Assembly (NCBI RefSeq): GCF_002155965.1
Contig: NZ_MUMH01000035.1
Span: 1 to 52,881, forward strand
DNA: 52,881 nucleotides
Reading direction: 5' to 3'
From: Allokutzneria sp. NRRL B-24872
Lineage (GTDB): Bacteria > Actinomycetota > Actinomycetes > Mycobacteriales > Pseudonocardiaceae
Part shown: piece by piece, positions 31,262 to 39,708 of the stretch
Layout of the letters: each line of letters opens with the position of its first letter
How positions within the stretch are numbered: position 1 is the first letter of the stretch
The notes under the pieces: model-generated
Database searches by the model: none
Told to the model about the DNA's origin: nothing
Seen by the model: only the letters and a program-made list of their open reading frames with translations
Translations under genes and position numbers: made by a program

Positions 31262-31419
31262 GTGTCGACGGTACACCGCCCCATCGGGCGAACGCGTGAC
31301 GGTGTGCCCACGCCAACGCTCCCGCTCCGGTGACACCGCACCGCACGATCGGCCCAGTGCGGCACACAGCGTCCACTTCGGCCCCCCGCATGGGCCACCA
31401 CGACCGCGTGAAGAACTCC

Positions 31420-31478
31420 TGCGGTGTGCATTTCGTTGCCGCACAAGCATTCCCGGGGTGTGCTGGAGACACACCGCA
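31420..31478. promoter_or_regulatory. Inverted TGCGGTGTG repeat between divergent genes
   Basis: TGCGGTGTG at 31420-31428 and its complement CACACCGCA at 31470-31478 enclose 41 bases. A shorter hairpin (GGTGTG, 7-nt loop, CACACC at 31457-31475) overlaps the right arm. The sites lie just upstream of the secreted peptide gene and could be operator half-sites. Nothing else is seen in the 243-bp gap. Confidence 0.3.
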
Positions 31479-31504
31479 ACCGCTGACCGCAGGAGGACTC
31501 TGTC

Positions 31505-31786
31505 GTGTCCCGCACCTCACGAGTGGCCCAGCTCACCGTCGCCGCACTCGCCGCGCTCGCACTGCCAGTGGCGATCGCCCCAACGGCCTCAGCGGACATC
31601 GGGCAGTGCCTGAAGTACTTGGAGCGCGTGGGGATCGAGACGGACCGCACGCACGACAACGCGTGCTGGCACGGCGAACGCGGCTTCGACTCCGACTACC
31701 ACTTCGCGCGCTGCGTCGACGAACTGCTCGACGTCGGTGTCAAGGCGTACGACGCGCGGAGAGCTTGTGAGCGTGCGACATGGTGA
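31505..31786 (+). CDS. Small secreted cysteine-containing peptide
   Basis: 93 residues from GTG 31505 with GGAGGA upstream. Signal peptide to about residue 30 (RVAQLTVAALAALALPVAIAPTASA-DIG). The mature peptide is about 62 residues with four cysteines (GQCLKYL, NACWHGE, ARCVDEL, RACERATW), likely two disulfides. No family is recognised; export is well supported. The 31787-31948 stretch that follows holds no gene I can support. Confidence 0.7.
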   Translation: MSRTSRVAQLTVAALAALALPVAIAPTASADIGQCLKYLERVGIETDRTHDNACWHGERGFDSDYHFARCVDELLDVGVKAYDARRACERATW

Positions 31787-31948
31787 CCGAAGGCGTCCGA
31801 GCGGGCTCCGAGCACAGCAGCACCATGACGGCGAGCCCGGCCCCGAGATGGGTCCGGCCGTGGCCCCGAGACCCTTTACCCGCGCCGGTGAAGCGCGCAT
31901 GACCTGGTGGCCGCCCCGCTGAAGCACGCGGACGATGCGGCCCTCTCA

Positions 31949-31992
31949 GCGGCGGGCGGCCAAGCCACCTTCACGGTGGTGCCGCCCGCCGC
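31949..31992. terminator. GC-rich bidirectional hairpin
   Basis: Outer arms GCGGCGGGCGGC (31949-31960) and GCCGCCCGCCGC (31981-31992) pair fully, and an inner CCACC/GGTGG stem closes a TTCAC loop. It lies between the secreted peptide gene and the convergent MocR gene, so it can end both. Confidence 0.7.
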
Positions 31993-32013
31993 ATTCATGC
32001 GCTGAGGACACGG

Positions 32014-33387
32014 TCACATGGCGTTGGGCGTGTAGCGGGGATAGGGCCGGGCGGCCTCGGCCAGGGCGTCGGCGACGGTGTCCACTTCGGACAGTGGGAG
32101 CACGGCGGTCGTGATGCGCAGGTGGTGCGTCCCGGTGGCGCGGACGAGGAACGGCGAGCCCGGGGCGGCGCCGATGCCCTGGGCGGCGAGCACGACGAGG
32201 GCTTCCCGCTCGCGCTCCACCTCCACCCAGAGGTTGATGCCGTCGGCGCCGATGGACTGCACGCCCCGGGCGTCGAGCGCGGTGCGCAGGGCCTCCCGCC
32301 GCTGCGCGTACACCGTCCGCGCCCGGGCGACGGCGGCGACGCTGCCCGGATCGGTGAGCATGCCGACGAGGATCTCCTGGAGCAGCCGACTCGACCACGC
32401 CGCGCCGAGGTGCCGCCTCGCGACGAGCGGCCCGACCAGCCGCGAAGGCCCGCCGAGAGCGGCCAGCCGCAGGTCAGGGCCGTGCGACTTGGAGAAGCTC
32501 TGGATGCGCACGACCCGTTCGGGCAGCGCCGACGCCAGGCTCACCGGCGGGGCCACCGCGACGTCGCCGACGTGGTCGTCCTCGATCACCACCACGTCCG
32601 GGGCCTCCGCCAGCAGCGCGCCCAGCTCGGCGATCCGCGCGGCGGAGGTGCTGGTCCCGGTCGGGTTCTGCGCGCGCGGCTGCATCAACAGCGCGGTCGG
32701 CCGTTCGGCCAGCGCGGCGCGCAGCGCGTCCGGGCACATGCCCTCGGCGTCCATCGGCACGGGCAGCGCGGTCGCTCCGACGGCGTCGAGCAGGTCCAGG
32801 AACGGCGGGAACGTCGGGTTCTCCACGATCACCCGGTCACCGAGCGCGACGAGCTGGCTGAGCGCGCGGTCGATGCCGTCGAGCGAGCCGTTGACGATGG
32901 TCAGCTCCTGCGGGTCGCAGATCCCCCGCCACGACTCGCGGACCAGCCGCTCCAGCTCGGGCAGCACCGGCGTGTCCAGGTACCCCGACAGCGGCGGTTG
33001 GCCGTCCACGCGCGCGAGCGCGGGGCCGAGCGGGGGCAGCAGCTCGGGGTCGGGGACGCCCGCGGAGAGGTCGCGGGTGAACCGCCCGGTCGCCCCGGCG
33101 AGCCGCCAGAAGCGCGCGGGCTCGGCTCGGCGCTGCCCTCCGGTGACGAAGGTGCCGTTGCGGCCCCGGGTCTCGATCGCGCCGATCCGGGTCAGTGAGC
33201 GCCACGACTCGCTGACCGTCGTGGGGCTCACGCCGATCTCACGCGCCAGCGCCCGCACCGTGGGCAGTTTGCCGCCAACGGCCAGCTCACCGGCCCTGAT
33301 CAGCCGGTTCACCGAGGCGGCTATGCCCTCGGCCGAGGTGTCTTCGATCTTGTTCGCGAGCCAGCTCAGGTCAACGTCCACCGCCAC
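32014..33387 (-). CDS. MocR-type (GntR plus aminotransferase) regulator
   Basis: About 457 residues from GTG 33387; several nearby GTG codons and a longer upstream frame leave the start uncertain. Residues 10-85 form a GntR winged helix (VNRLIRAGELAVGGKLPTVRALAREIGVSPTTVSESWRSL). The rest is a class I aminotransferase-like domain with NPTFPPFLDLLDAVGA, QPRAQNPTGTS, VIEDDHVGD and the PLP lysine in SFSKSHGPDLRLAALGG. MocR regulators bind PLP and an amino compound as effector. It is divergent from the pyrimidine catabolic operon, whose products include beta-alanine, so it likely controls that operon. Confidence 0.88.
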   Translation of the reverse strand: MAVDVDLSWLANKIEDTSAEGIAASVNRLIRAGELAVGGKLPTVRALAREIGVSPTTVSESWRSLTRIGAIETRGRNGTFVTGGQRRAEPARFWRLAGATGRFTRDLSAGVPDPELLPPLGPALARVDGQPPLSGYLDTPVLPELERLVRESWRGICDPQELTIVNGSLDGIDRALSQLVALGDRVIVENPTFPPFLDLLDAVGATALPVPMDAEGMCPDALRAALAERPTALLMQPRAQNPTGTSTSAARIAELGALLAEAPDVVVIEDDHVGDVAVAPPVSLASALPERVVRIQSFSKSHGPDLRLAALGGPSRLVGPLVARRHLGAAWSSRLLQEILVGMLTDPGSVAAVARARTVYAQRREALRTALDARGVQSIGADGINLWVEVEREREALVVLAAQGIGAAPGSPFLVRATGTHHLRITTAVLPLSEVDTVADALAEAARPYPRYTPNAM

Positions 33388-33420
33388 CACCGGCACTCGG
33401 GTGAAAAGTTTGTCCGGTAA

Positions 33421-33434
33421 CAAAACATGTATTG
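33421..33434. promoter_or_regulatory. Palindromic operator candidate between mocR and pyrimidine operon
   Basis: CAAAACATGTATTG is a 14-bp near-perfect palindrome (12 of 14 positions, centred on ACATGT). It lies about 34 bp upstream of the MocR start and 67 bp upstream of the hydrolase start, in an AT-rich island within otherwise GC-rich DNA. The location suits a shared operator for the divergent promoters. Regulator assignment is inference. Confidence 0.45.
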
Positions 33435-33500
33435 CACCAGTGTGTTCCGCTTCATAGGTTCTACACCCTCTACCGCCCACCCCCGCAGGGAGCTTCCGGC

Positions 33501-34343
33501 ATGGCCAACGTGGTGCGCGCGGCGCTCGTCCAGACCAAGTGGACCGGCGACGCCGAGTCGATGACAGAGCTGCACGAGAAGTACGCCCGCGACGCCGCCG
33601 CGCAGGGCGCCAAGATCATGGGCTTCCAGGAGGTGTTCAACGCCCCCTACTTCTGCCAGGTGCAGGAGCCCGAGCACTACAAGTGGGCCGAGCCCGTGCC
33701 GGACGGCCCCACCGTGAAGCGGATGCAGGCGCTGGCCAAGGAGACCGGCATGGTGCTGGTCGTGCCGATCTACGAGGTCGAGCAGTCCGGCTTCTACTAC
33801 AACACCGCCGCCGTGATCGACGCCGACGGCTCCTACCTGGGCAAGTACCGCAAGCACCACATCCCGCAGGTCAAGGGCTTCTGGGAGAAGTACTACTTCA
33901 AGCCGGGCAACCTGGGCTGGCCGGTGTTCGACACCGCGGTCGGCAAGGTCGGCGTCTACATCTGCTACGACCGGCACTTCCCGGAGGGCTGGCGCGCGCT
34001 GGGCCTGGCCGGCGCGCAGATCGTCTACAACCCCTCCGCCACCAGCCGCGGCCTGTCGGCCTACCTCTGGCAGCTGGAGCAGCCCGCGGCGGCCGTGGCC
34101 AACGAGTACTTCGTGGCCGCGATCAACCGGGTCGGCGTCGAGGAGTACGGCGACAACGACTTCTACGGCACGAGCTACTTCGTGGACCCGCGCGGCCAGT
34201 TCGTCGGCGAGCCGGCCAGCGCGCACGACGAGGAGCTGGTCGTGCGCGACCTCGACCTCGACCTGATCGACGAAGTGCGGCAGCAGTGGGCGTTCTACCG
34301 CGACCGCCGCCCGGACGCCTACGGCCCGCTGACGGAGGCCTGA
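33501..34343 (+). CDS. Nitrilase-superfamily beta-ureidopropionase
   Basis: 280 residues from ATG 33501 with a GGGAGC site. Carbon-nitrogen hydrolase catalytic triad visible: Glu44 (GFQEVFNAPYFC), Lys118 (YRKHHIPQ) and Cys155 (YICYDRHFPEGWRALGLAGAQ). The HIPQVKGFWEKYYFKPGN segment is typical of N-carbamoyl-beta-alanine amidohydrolases. It releases beta-alanine (or 3-aminoisobutyrate), CO2 and ammonia, third step of reductive uracil/thymine breakdown. First gene of a five-gene operon; the aminotransferase starts 5 bp later. Confidence 0.9.
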   Translation: MANVVRAALVQTKWTGDAESMTELHEKYARDAAAQGAKIMGFQEVFNAPYFCQVQEPEHYKWAEPVPDGPTVKRMQALAKETGMVLVVPIYEVEQSGFYYNTAAVIDADGSYLGKYRKHHIPQVKGFWEKYYFKPGNLGWPVFDTAVGKVGVYICYDRHFPEGWRALGLAGAQIVYNPSATSRGLSAYLWQLEQPAAAVANEYFVAAINRVGVEEYGDNDFYGTSYFVDPRGQFVGEPASAHDEELVVRDLDLDLIDEVRQQWAFYRDRRPDAYGPLTEA

Positions 34344-34348
34344 TCACT

Positions 34349-35656
34349 ATGGGAACGCACGCGGATCTTTACAAGCGGCACCAGGCGGTCATGCCGAGCT
34401 GGATCGCCACCTACTACGACCCGCCCATCGAGCTGGACCGCGGCGAGGGCCGCCACGTCTGGGACGCCGAGGGCAACCGCTACCTGGACTTCTTCGGCGG
34501 CATCCTGACCACGATGACGGCGCACGCGCTGCCCGAGGTCACCAAGGCGATCACCGAGCAGGCCGGGAAGATCCTGCACACCTCGACGGTCTACATGAGC
34601 CGTCACATGGTGGAGCTGGCCGAGCAGATCGCCGAGGTCTCCGGCATCCCGGACGCGCGGGTCTTCTTCACCACCAGCGGCACCGAGGCCAACGACGCCG
34701 CGCTGCTGCTGGCGACGAGCTACCGCAAGTCCAACCAGGTGTTGGCGATGCGCAACAGCTACCACGGGCGCTCGTTCTCGGCGGTGTCGATCACCGGGAA
34801 CTCGGCGTGGTCGGCGACCAGCCTGTCGCCGTTCCAGACCTTCTACGTGCACGGCGCCAACAGCTTCCGCAGCCCGTTCAAGGACCTGCCGAAGGGCGAG
34901 TACATCGCCGCGTGCGTCGCGGACCTGCGCGAGGTGCTGGACCAGACCGCGAAGAACGTCGCGTGCCTGATCGCCGAGCCGATCCAGGGCGTCGGCGGGT
35001 TCAGCGTCCCGCCGGACGGGCTCTACGGCGCCTTCAAGGAGGTGCTGGACGAGCACGGCATCCTGTGGATCAGCGACGAGGTGCAGACCGGCTGGGGCCG
35101 CACCGGCGAGAACTTCTGGGGCTGGCAGGCGCACGCCCCCGAGGGCGTCACGCCGGACATCGTCACCTTCGCCAAGGGCATCGGCAACGGCACCTCCATC
35201 GGTGGCGTGATCGCGCGCGCGGACGTGATGAACTGCTTGCAGGCCAACTCGTTGTCCACCTTCGGCGGCAGCCCGATCACCATGGCGGCGGGCCTGGCGA
35301 ACCTGAAGTACCTGCTGGACAACGACCTGCCAGCGAACTCACGTGAGATCGGCGGCTGGCTGATCGAGCAGCTGCGCGCCGCCGGAGAAGAGCTGCCGGT
35401 CGTCGCGGACGTGCGCGGCAAGGGCCTGATGATCGGCGTCGAGCTGGTCAAGCCCGGCACGCTCGACCCGGCTCCCGCCGCCGCGACGGCCGCGCTGAAC
35501 GCGGCGCGCGAAGGCGGACTGCTGATCGGCAAGGGTGGCTTGCACGGCAACGTGTTGCGCCTCGCGCCGCCGCTGTCGCTGACCCGCGCCGAGGCCGAAG
35601 AAGGCCTGCGGGTGCTGAGGCACGCGCTCACCGTCGCGCAGGAGGCGTCGGCATGA
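34349..35656 (+). CDS. Class III aminotransferase, probable beta-alanine transaminase
   Basis: 435 residues from ATG 34349. PLP fold type I class III features: GTEANDAALL, SYHGRS, LIAEPIQGVGGF, the cofactor Asp in ISDEVQTGWGRTG (Asp243) and PLP lysine Lys276 in TFAKGIGNG. Related enzymes include AGT2-type and beta-alanine transaminases. In this operon it should move the amino group of beta-alanine or 3-aminoisobutyrate to give malonate or methylmalonate semialdehyde. Its stop overlaps the dihydropyrimidinase start (ATGA). Amino acceptor cannot be read from sequence. Confidence 0.87.
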   Translation: MGTHADLYKRHQAVMPSWIATYYDPPIELDRGEGRHVWDAEGNRYLDFFGGILTTMTAHALPEVTKAITEQAGKILHTSTVYMSRHMVELAEQIAEVSGIPDARVFFTTSGTEANDAALLLATSYRKSNQVLAMRNSYHGRSFSAVSITGNSAWSATSLSPFQTFYVHGANSFRSPFKDLPKGEYIAACVADLREVLDQTAKNVACLIAEPIQGVGGFSVPPDGLYGAFKEVLDEHGILWISDEVQTGWGRTGENFWGWQAHAPEGVTPDIVTFAKGIGNGTSIGGVIARADVMNCLQANSLSTFGGSPITMAAGLANLKYLLDNDLPANSREIGGWLIEQLRAAGEELPVVADVRGKGLMIGVELVKPGTLDPAPAAATAALNAAREGGLLIGKGGLHGNVLRLAPPLSLTRAEAEEGLRVLRHALTVAQEASA

Positions 35657-37056
35657 GGACGGTCATCCAGTACGGCCTCGTGATCAACTCCTCCGGCGAG
35701 CTGCACGCCGATGTGCTGATCGAGGACGACAAGGTCGTCGCGCTCGCGGTCACCGGCTCCGAACTGGCGTCCTCGTGGACGGCGGGCGCGGACAAGGTGA
35801 TCGACGCGACGGGCAAGTACGTGCTGCCCGGCGGCGTCGACGCGCACACGCACATGGAGATGCCCTTCGGCGGCACCGTCGCGGCGGACACCTTCGAGAC
35901 GGGCACGCGCGCGGCGGCGTGGGGCGGGACCACGACGATCGTGGACTTCGCCATCCAGCAGAAGGGTTCCTCGCTGCGCGAGGGCCTGGACGCGTGGCAC
36001 GCCAAGGCCGAGGGCCAGTGCGCCATCGACTACGCCTTCCACATGATCGTCAGCGACGTGAACGACCAGTCGCTCAAGGAGATGGACACCCTCGTCGGCG
36101 AGGGCGTGACCAGCTTCAAGCTGTTCATGGCCTACCCGGGCGTGCTCTACAGCGACGACGGCCAGATCCTGCGCGCGATGCAGCGCGCCGGGGACAACGG
36201 CGGCCTGATCATGATGCACGCCGAGAACGGCATCGCGATCGACGTCCTTGCGGCACAAGCACTTGAGCGCGGTCAGACCGATCCGAAGTACCACGGCGTC
36301 GTGCGCCGCGAGCTGCTGGAGTCCGAGGCGACGCACCGGGCGATCCAGCTCGCGCGCGTCGCGGGCTCCCCGCTCTACGTCGTGCACCTCTCGGCGTCGC
36401 AGGCGCTGGCCGAGGTCGCGACCGCGCGGGACATGGGGCTCAACGTCTTCGCGGAGACCTGCCCCCAGTACCTCTACCTGTCCACAGAGGACTTGGCGAA
36501 GCCGGGATTCGAGGGCTCGAAGTACGTGTGCTCGACGCCGCTGCGGCCGATGGAGCACCAGGCCGAGCTGTGGAAGGGCTTGCGCACCAACGACCTGTCC
36601 GTGGTGTCCACCGACCACTGCCCCTTCTGCTTCAACGACCAGAAGGTGCTCGGGCTCGGCGACTTCACCAAGATCCCCAACGGTCTGCCCGGCGTGGAGA
36701 ACCGGATGGACCTGCTGCACCAGGGCGTGGTGGACGGGCACATCAGCCGCCGCCGGTGGGTCGAGATCGCCTGCGCCACCCCGGCGCGGATGTTCGGCCT
36801 GTACGGGCGCAAGGGCGTGCTCCAGCCGGGCGCGGACGCCGACGTGGTGATCTACGACCCGAACGCGGAGCAGGTGCTCTCCGCCGAGACGCACCACATG
36901 GCGGTCGACTACTCCTGCTACGAGGGCAAGCGGATCACCGGCAAGGTCGAGACCGTGCTGTCCAGGGGCCGCGTCCTCATCGAGGGCGAGAACTACCACG
37001 GCCGCAAGGGCGACGGCGCCTATGTGCCGCGCGAGACCTGCCAGTACCTCACCTAG
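35653..37056 (+). CDS. Dihydropyrimidinase
   Basis: 467 residues from ATG 35653. Hydantoinase/dihydropyrimidinase with metal ligands H65 and H67 in DAHTHMEMPFGG, carboxylated Lys156 in TSFKLFMAYPG, then MMHAENG, HLSASQALAEV and STDHCPF. The FKLFMAYPGV and CSTPLRP motifs are characteristic of dihydropyrimidinases. It opens dihydrouracil and dihydrothymine to N-carbamoyl-beta-amino acids, upstream of the beta-ureidopropionase. Cytoplasmic. Confidence 0.93.
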   Translation: MRTVIQYGLVINSSGELHADVLIEDDKVVALAVTGSELASSWTAGADKVIDATGKYVLPGGVDAHTHMEMPFGGTVAADTFETGTRAAAWGGTTTIVDFAIQQKGSSLREGLDAWHAKAEGQCAIDYAFHMIVSDVNDQSLKEMDTLVGEGVTSFKLFMAYPGVLYSDDGQILRAMQRAGDNGGLIMMHAENGIAIDVLAAQALERGQTDPKYHGVVRRELLESEATHRAIQLARVAGSPLYVVHLSASQALAEVATARDMGLNVFAETCPQYLYLSTEDLAKPGFEGSKYVCSTPLRPMEHQAELWKGLRTNDLSVVSTDHCPFCFNDQKVLGLGDFTKIPNGLPGVENRMDLLHQGVVDGHISRRRWVEIACATPARMFGLYGRKGVLQPGADADVVIYDPNAEQVLSAETHHMAVDYSCYEGKRITGKVETVLSRGRVLIEGENYHGRKGDGAYVPRETCQYLT

Positions 37057-37066
37057 GAGCTTGTGC

Positions 37067-38554
37067 GTGAAGACGATCAACCACTGGATCGGCGGCGAGC
37101 TCACCGAGGGCACCTCGGGGCGTTTCGGCGCGGTGACCAACCCGGCGACCGGTGAGCGGTCCGGGCAGGTCGCGCTCGCTTCGGTGTCCGATGTGGACAC
37201 TGCGGTCGCGACGGCCAAGGAGGCCTTCGAGTCCTGGCGCAACGCCTCGCTGGCGAAGCGCTCGCAGGTGCTGTTCGCCTACCGGGAGCTGTTGCACCGC
37301 AACCGCGACGAGATCGCGTCGCTGCTGACCTCCGAGCACGGCAAGGTGCACTCGGACGCGCTCGGCGAGGTCGCGCGCGGGCTTGAGGTCGTGGAATTCG
37401 CTTGTGGCATCCCGCAACTGCTGAAGGGCGGGTACTCCGAGGGCGCGTCCACGTCGGTGGACGTGTACTCGCTGCGCCAACCGCTCGGCGTGGTCGCGGG
37501 CATCACGCCGTTCAACTTCCCGGCGATGGTTCCACTGTGGATGTTCCCGATCGCGATCGCCTGCGGCAACACCTTCGTGCTCAAGCCGAGCGAGAAGGAC
37601 CCGTCGGCGGCGCTGCGCGTCGCGGAGCTGTTCGGCGAGGCCGGGCTCCCGCCGGGCGTGCTGAACGTGGTGCACGGTGACGCGACGGCGGTGAACGCGC
37701 TGCTCGACCACACCGACGTGAAGGCCGTGTCGTTCGTCGGCTCCACGCCGATCGCGCAGCACGTGTACTCGCGTGGAACCACTGCGGGCAAACGGGTTCA
37801 GGCCCTCGGTGGCGCGAAGAACCACATGATCGTGCTGCCCGACGCGGACATGGACCTCGCCGCCGACGCCGCGGTCTCGGCTGCTTACGGCTCTGCTGGT
37901 GAGCGCTGCATGGCCGTCTCCGTGCTGGTCGCGGTCGGCGCGGCGGGCGATGAGCTGGTCCCGAAGATCACCGAGCGGATCGCGAACCTGCGCATCGGTC
38001 CCGGCGACGACCCGAAGTCCGAGATGGGTCCGCTGATCACGCGCGAGCACCGCGACAAGGTCGCGTCCTATGTGGAGGCTGGCGCGGCTGCGGGCGCTTC
38101 GGTCGTGGTCGACGGGCGCGAGCTTTCCGTTGACGGGGACGGGTTCTTCCTCGGTGTGAGCCTGATCGACCACGTCACGCCGGAGATGAGCGTCTACACC
38201 GACGAGATCTTCGGGCCGGTGCTGTCGGTGGTCCGCGCGGACAGCTACGACGAGGGCGTGCGGCTGATCAACGAGAACCAGTGGGGCAACGGCGCGGCGA
38301 TCTTCACCAGGGACGGTGGGGCCGCGCGGAAGTTCCAGAACGAGGTCGAGGCGGGCATGGTCGGCGTGAACGTGCCGATCCCGGTCCCGGTCTCCTATTA
38401 CTCCTTCGGCGGGTGGAAGGCGTCGTTGTTCGGCGACAGCCACGCGTACGGGCCGGAGGGCGTGCACTTCTACACGCGCGGCAAGGTCGTCACGTCGCGC
38501 TGGCCCAACCCGGCCGACCGCGGTATCGATCTCGGCTTCCCGCAGAACCGATAG
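37067..38554 (+). CDS. mmsA: CoA-acylating (methyl)malonate-semialdehyde dehydrogenase
   Basis: 495 residues from GTG 37067, with AGGAG eight bases before. ALDH superfamily: TPFNFPAMVPLWMFPIAIACGNTFVLKPSEKDPS, catalytic Cys281 in GSAGERCMAVSV. The general-base glutamate found in hydrolytic ALDHs is absent (QALGGAKNHMIV), as in MmsA enzymes that transfer the acyl group to CoA. It would convert malonate semialdehyde to acetyl-CoA and methylmalonate semialdehyde to propionyl-CoA, closing the uracil/thymine route (valine and inositol routes are alternatives). Confidence 0.92.
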   Translation: MKTINHWIGGELTEGTSGRFGAVTNPATGERSGQVALASVSDVDTAVATAKEAFESWRNASLAKRSQVLFAYRELLHRNRDEIASLLTSEHGKVHSDALGEVARGLEVVEFACGIPQLLKGGYSEGASTSVDVYSLRQPLGVVAGITPFNFPAMVPLWMFPIAIACGNTFVLKPSEKDPSAALRVAELFGEAGLPPGVLNVVHGDATAVNALLDHTDVKAVSFVGSTPIAQHVYSRGTTAGKRVQALGGAKNHMIVLPDADMDLAADAAVSAAYGSAGERCMAVSVLVAVGAAGDELVPKITERIANLRIGPGDDPKSEMGPLITREHRDKVASYVEAGAAAGASVVVDGRELSVDGDGFFLGVSLIDHVTPEMSVYTDEIFGPVLSVVRADSYDEGVRLINENQWGNGAAIFTRDGGAARKFQNEVEAGMVGVNVPIPVPVSYYSFGGWKASLFGDSHAYGPEGVHFYTRGKVVTSRWPNPADRGIDLGFPQNR

Positions 38555-38563
38555 GAGCGCGCG

Positions 38564-39562
38564 ATGGACTTCGGCATGGTGTTGCAGACCGATCCACCCG
38601 CCTCCGGGGTGATCGAGCTGATGAAGCGCTCCGAGGACGCCGGGTTCGGCTACGGCTGGACCTTCGACTCCTGCATCCTCTGGCAGGAGCCGTTCGTGAT
38701 CTACAGCCAGATCCTGGCGCAGACCTCGAACATGATCGTCGGGCCGATGGTGACCAATCCGGGCACCAGGGACTGGTCGGTCACCGCGTCGTTGTTCGCC
38801 ACGCTCAACGACATGTACGGCAACCGCACTGTCTGCGGGATCGGGCGCGGCGACTCCGCCATGCGCGTCGTCGGCAACAAGCCGAACACGTTGGCGCGCC
38901 TTGGCGAGGCCATGCACGTGATCAAGGAGCTGGCGGAGGGCCGTTCGGTCACCGTCAACGACAAGGACGTGCAGATCCCGTGGGTCCGCGACGGTTCGCT
39001 GCCCGTGTGGATGGCGGCCTACGGGCCGAAGGCGCTGGAGATGACCGGTCGCCAGGCGGACGGCTTCATCCTCCAGCTCGCCGACCCGTACCTCACCGAG
39101 TGGATGGTCAAGGCCGTGCGCACGGCCGCATCCGACGCCGGCCGTGACCCCGCTTCGGTGAAGATCTGCGTCGCGGCGCCCGCGTACGTCAGCGAGGACC
39201 TGGACCACGCGCGGTCGCAGTGCCGGTGGTTCGGCGGCATGGTCGGCAACCACGTCGCCGACCTGGTGTCGCGCTACGGCGAGCACTCCGACATGGTGCC
39301 GGAGGCGCTGACCGCCTACATCAAGGAGCGGCAGGGCTACGACTACAGCCACCACGGCAAGGCGGGCAACCCCAGCACCGACTTCGTGCCCGACGAGATC
39401 GTGGACCGCTTCTGCCTGATCGGCCCGCCCGAGCGGCACATCGAGAAGCTGGAGCACCTGCGCTCGCTCGGCGTCGACCAGTTCGCCGTCTACAACATGC
39501 ACGACGCCAAGGAGGCCACCATCGCCGCCTACGGCACCAAGATCATCCCCGCCCTCTCCTGA
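38564..39562 (+). CDS. LLM-class, probably F420-dependent oxidoreductase (TIGR03842-like)
   Basis: 332 residues from ATG 38564 (GGAG upstream). Luciferase-like TIM barrel: MDFGMVLQTDPPASGVIELMKRSEDAGFGYGWTFDS, GPMVTNPGTRDWSVTASLFATL, GIGRGDSAMRVVG and WMAAYGPKALEMTGRQADGFILQ. These match the TIGR03842 family of putative F420-dependent enzymes, typically encoded beside dihydropyrimidinase-type hydrolases. It is the only redox enzyme in this operon that could act on the pyrimidine ring. Whether it reduces uracil/thymine, or oxidises an intermediate as the LLM-fold RutA does, is not known. Confidence 0.85.
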   Translation: MDFGMVLQTDPPASGVIELMKRSEDAGFGYGWTFDSCILWQEPFVIYSQILAQTSNMIVGPMVTNPGTRDWSVTASLFATLNDMYGNRTVCGIGRGDSAMRVVGNKPNTLARLGEAMHVIKELAEGRSVTVNDKDVQIPWVRDGSLPVWMAAYGPKALEMTGRQADGFILQLADPYLTEWMVKAVRTAASDAGRDPASVKICVAAPAYVSEDLDHARSQCRWFGGMVGNHVADLVSRYGEHSDMVPEALTAYIKERQGYDYSHHGKAGNPSTDFVPDEIVDRFCLIGPPERHIEKLEHLRSLGVDQFAVYNMHDAKEATIAAYGTKIIPALS

Positions 39563-39576
39563 GCTCGCGGTGGCGT

Positions 39577-39663
39577 AAGCCCTGAACGACCCGTTTGGTG
39601 CGCTGAGCGCGCCGAACGGGTCGTTTGGTGCGTTGGGGGACCTGAACGGGTCGTTCAGGGCTT
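39577..39663. repeat. GAACGACCCGTTC-type palindromic repeat, probable terminator
   Basis: Outer arms AAGCCCTGAACGACCCGTT (39577-39595) and its complement (39645-39663) pair over 19 bp. An inner imperfect palindrome (ACCCGTTTGGTGCGC with GCGCGCCGAACGGGT) shares the same core. It follows the LLM gene by 14 bp and precedes the MFS gene, so it probably terminates the pyrimidine operon. Same unit family as 5563-5640 and 42946-43175. Confidence 0.8.
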
Positions 39664-39708
39664 CACCCCAAGGTCGCGGAGTGGAACAGTGGTGTACCGT
39701 TTCGGACC

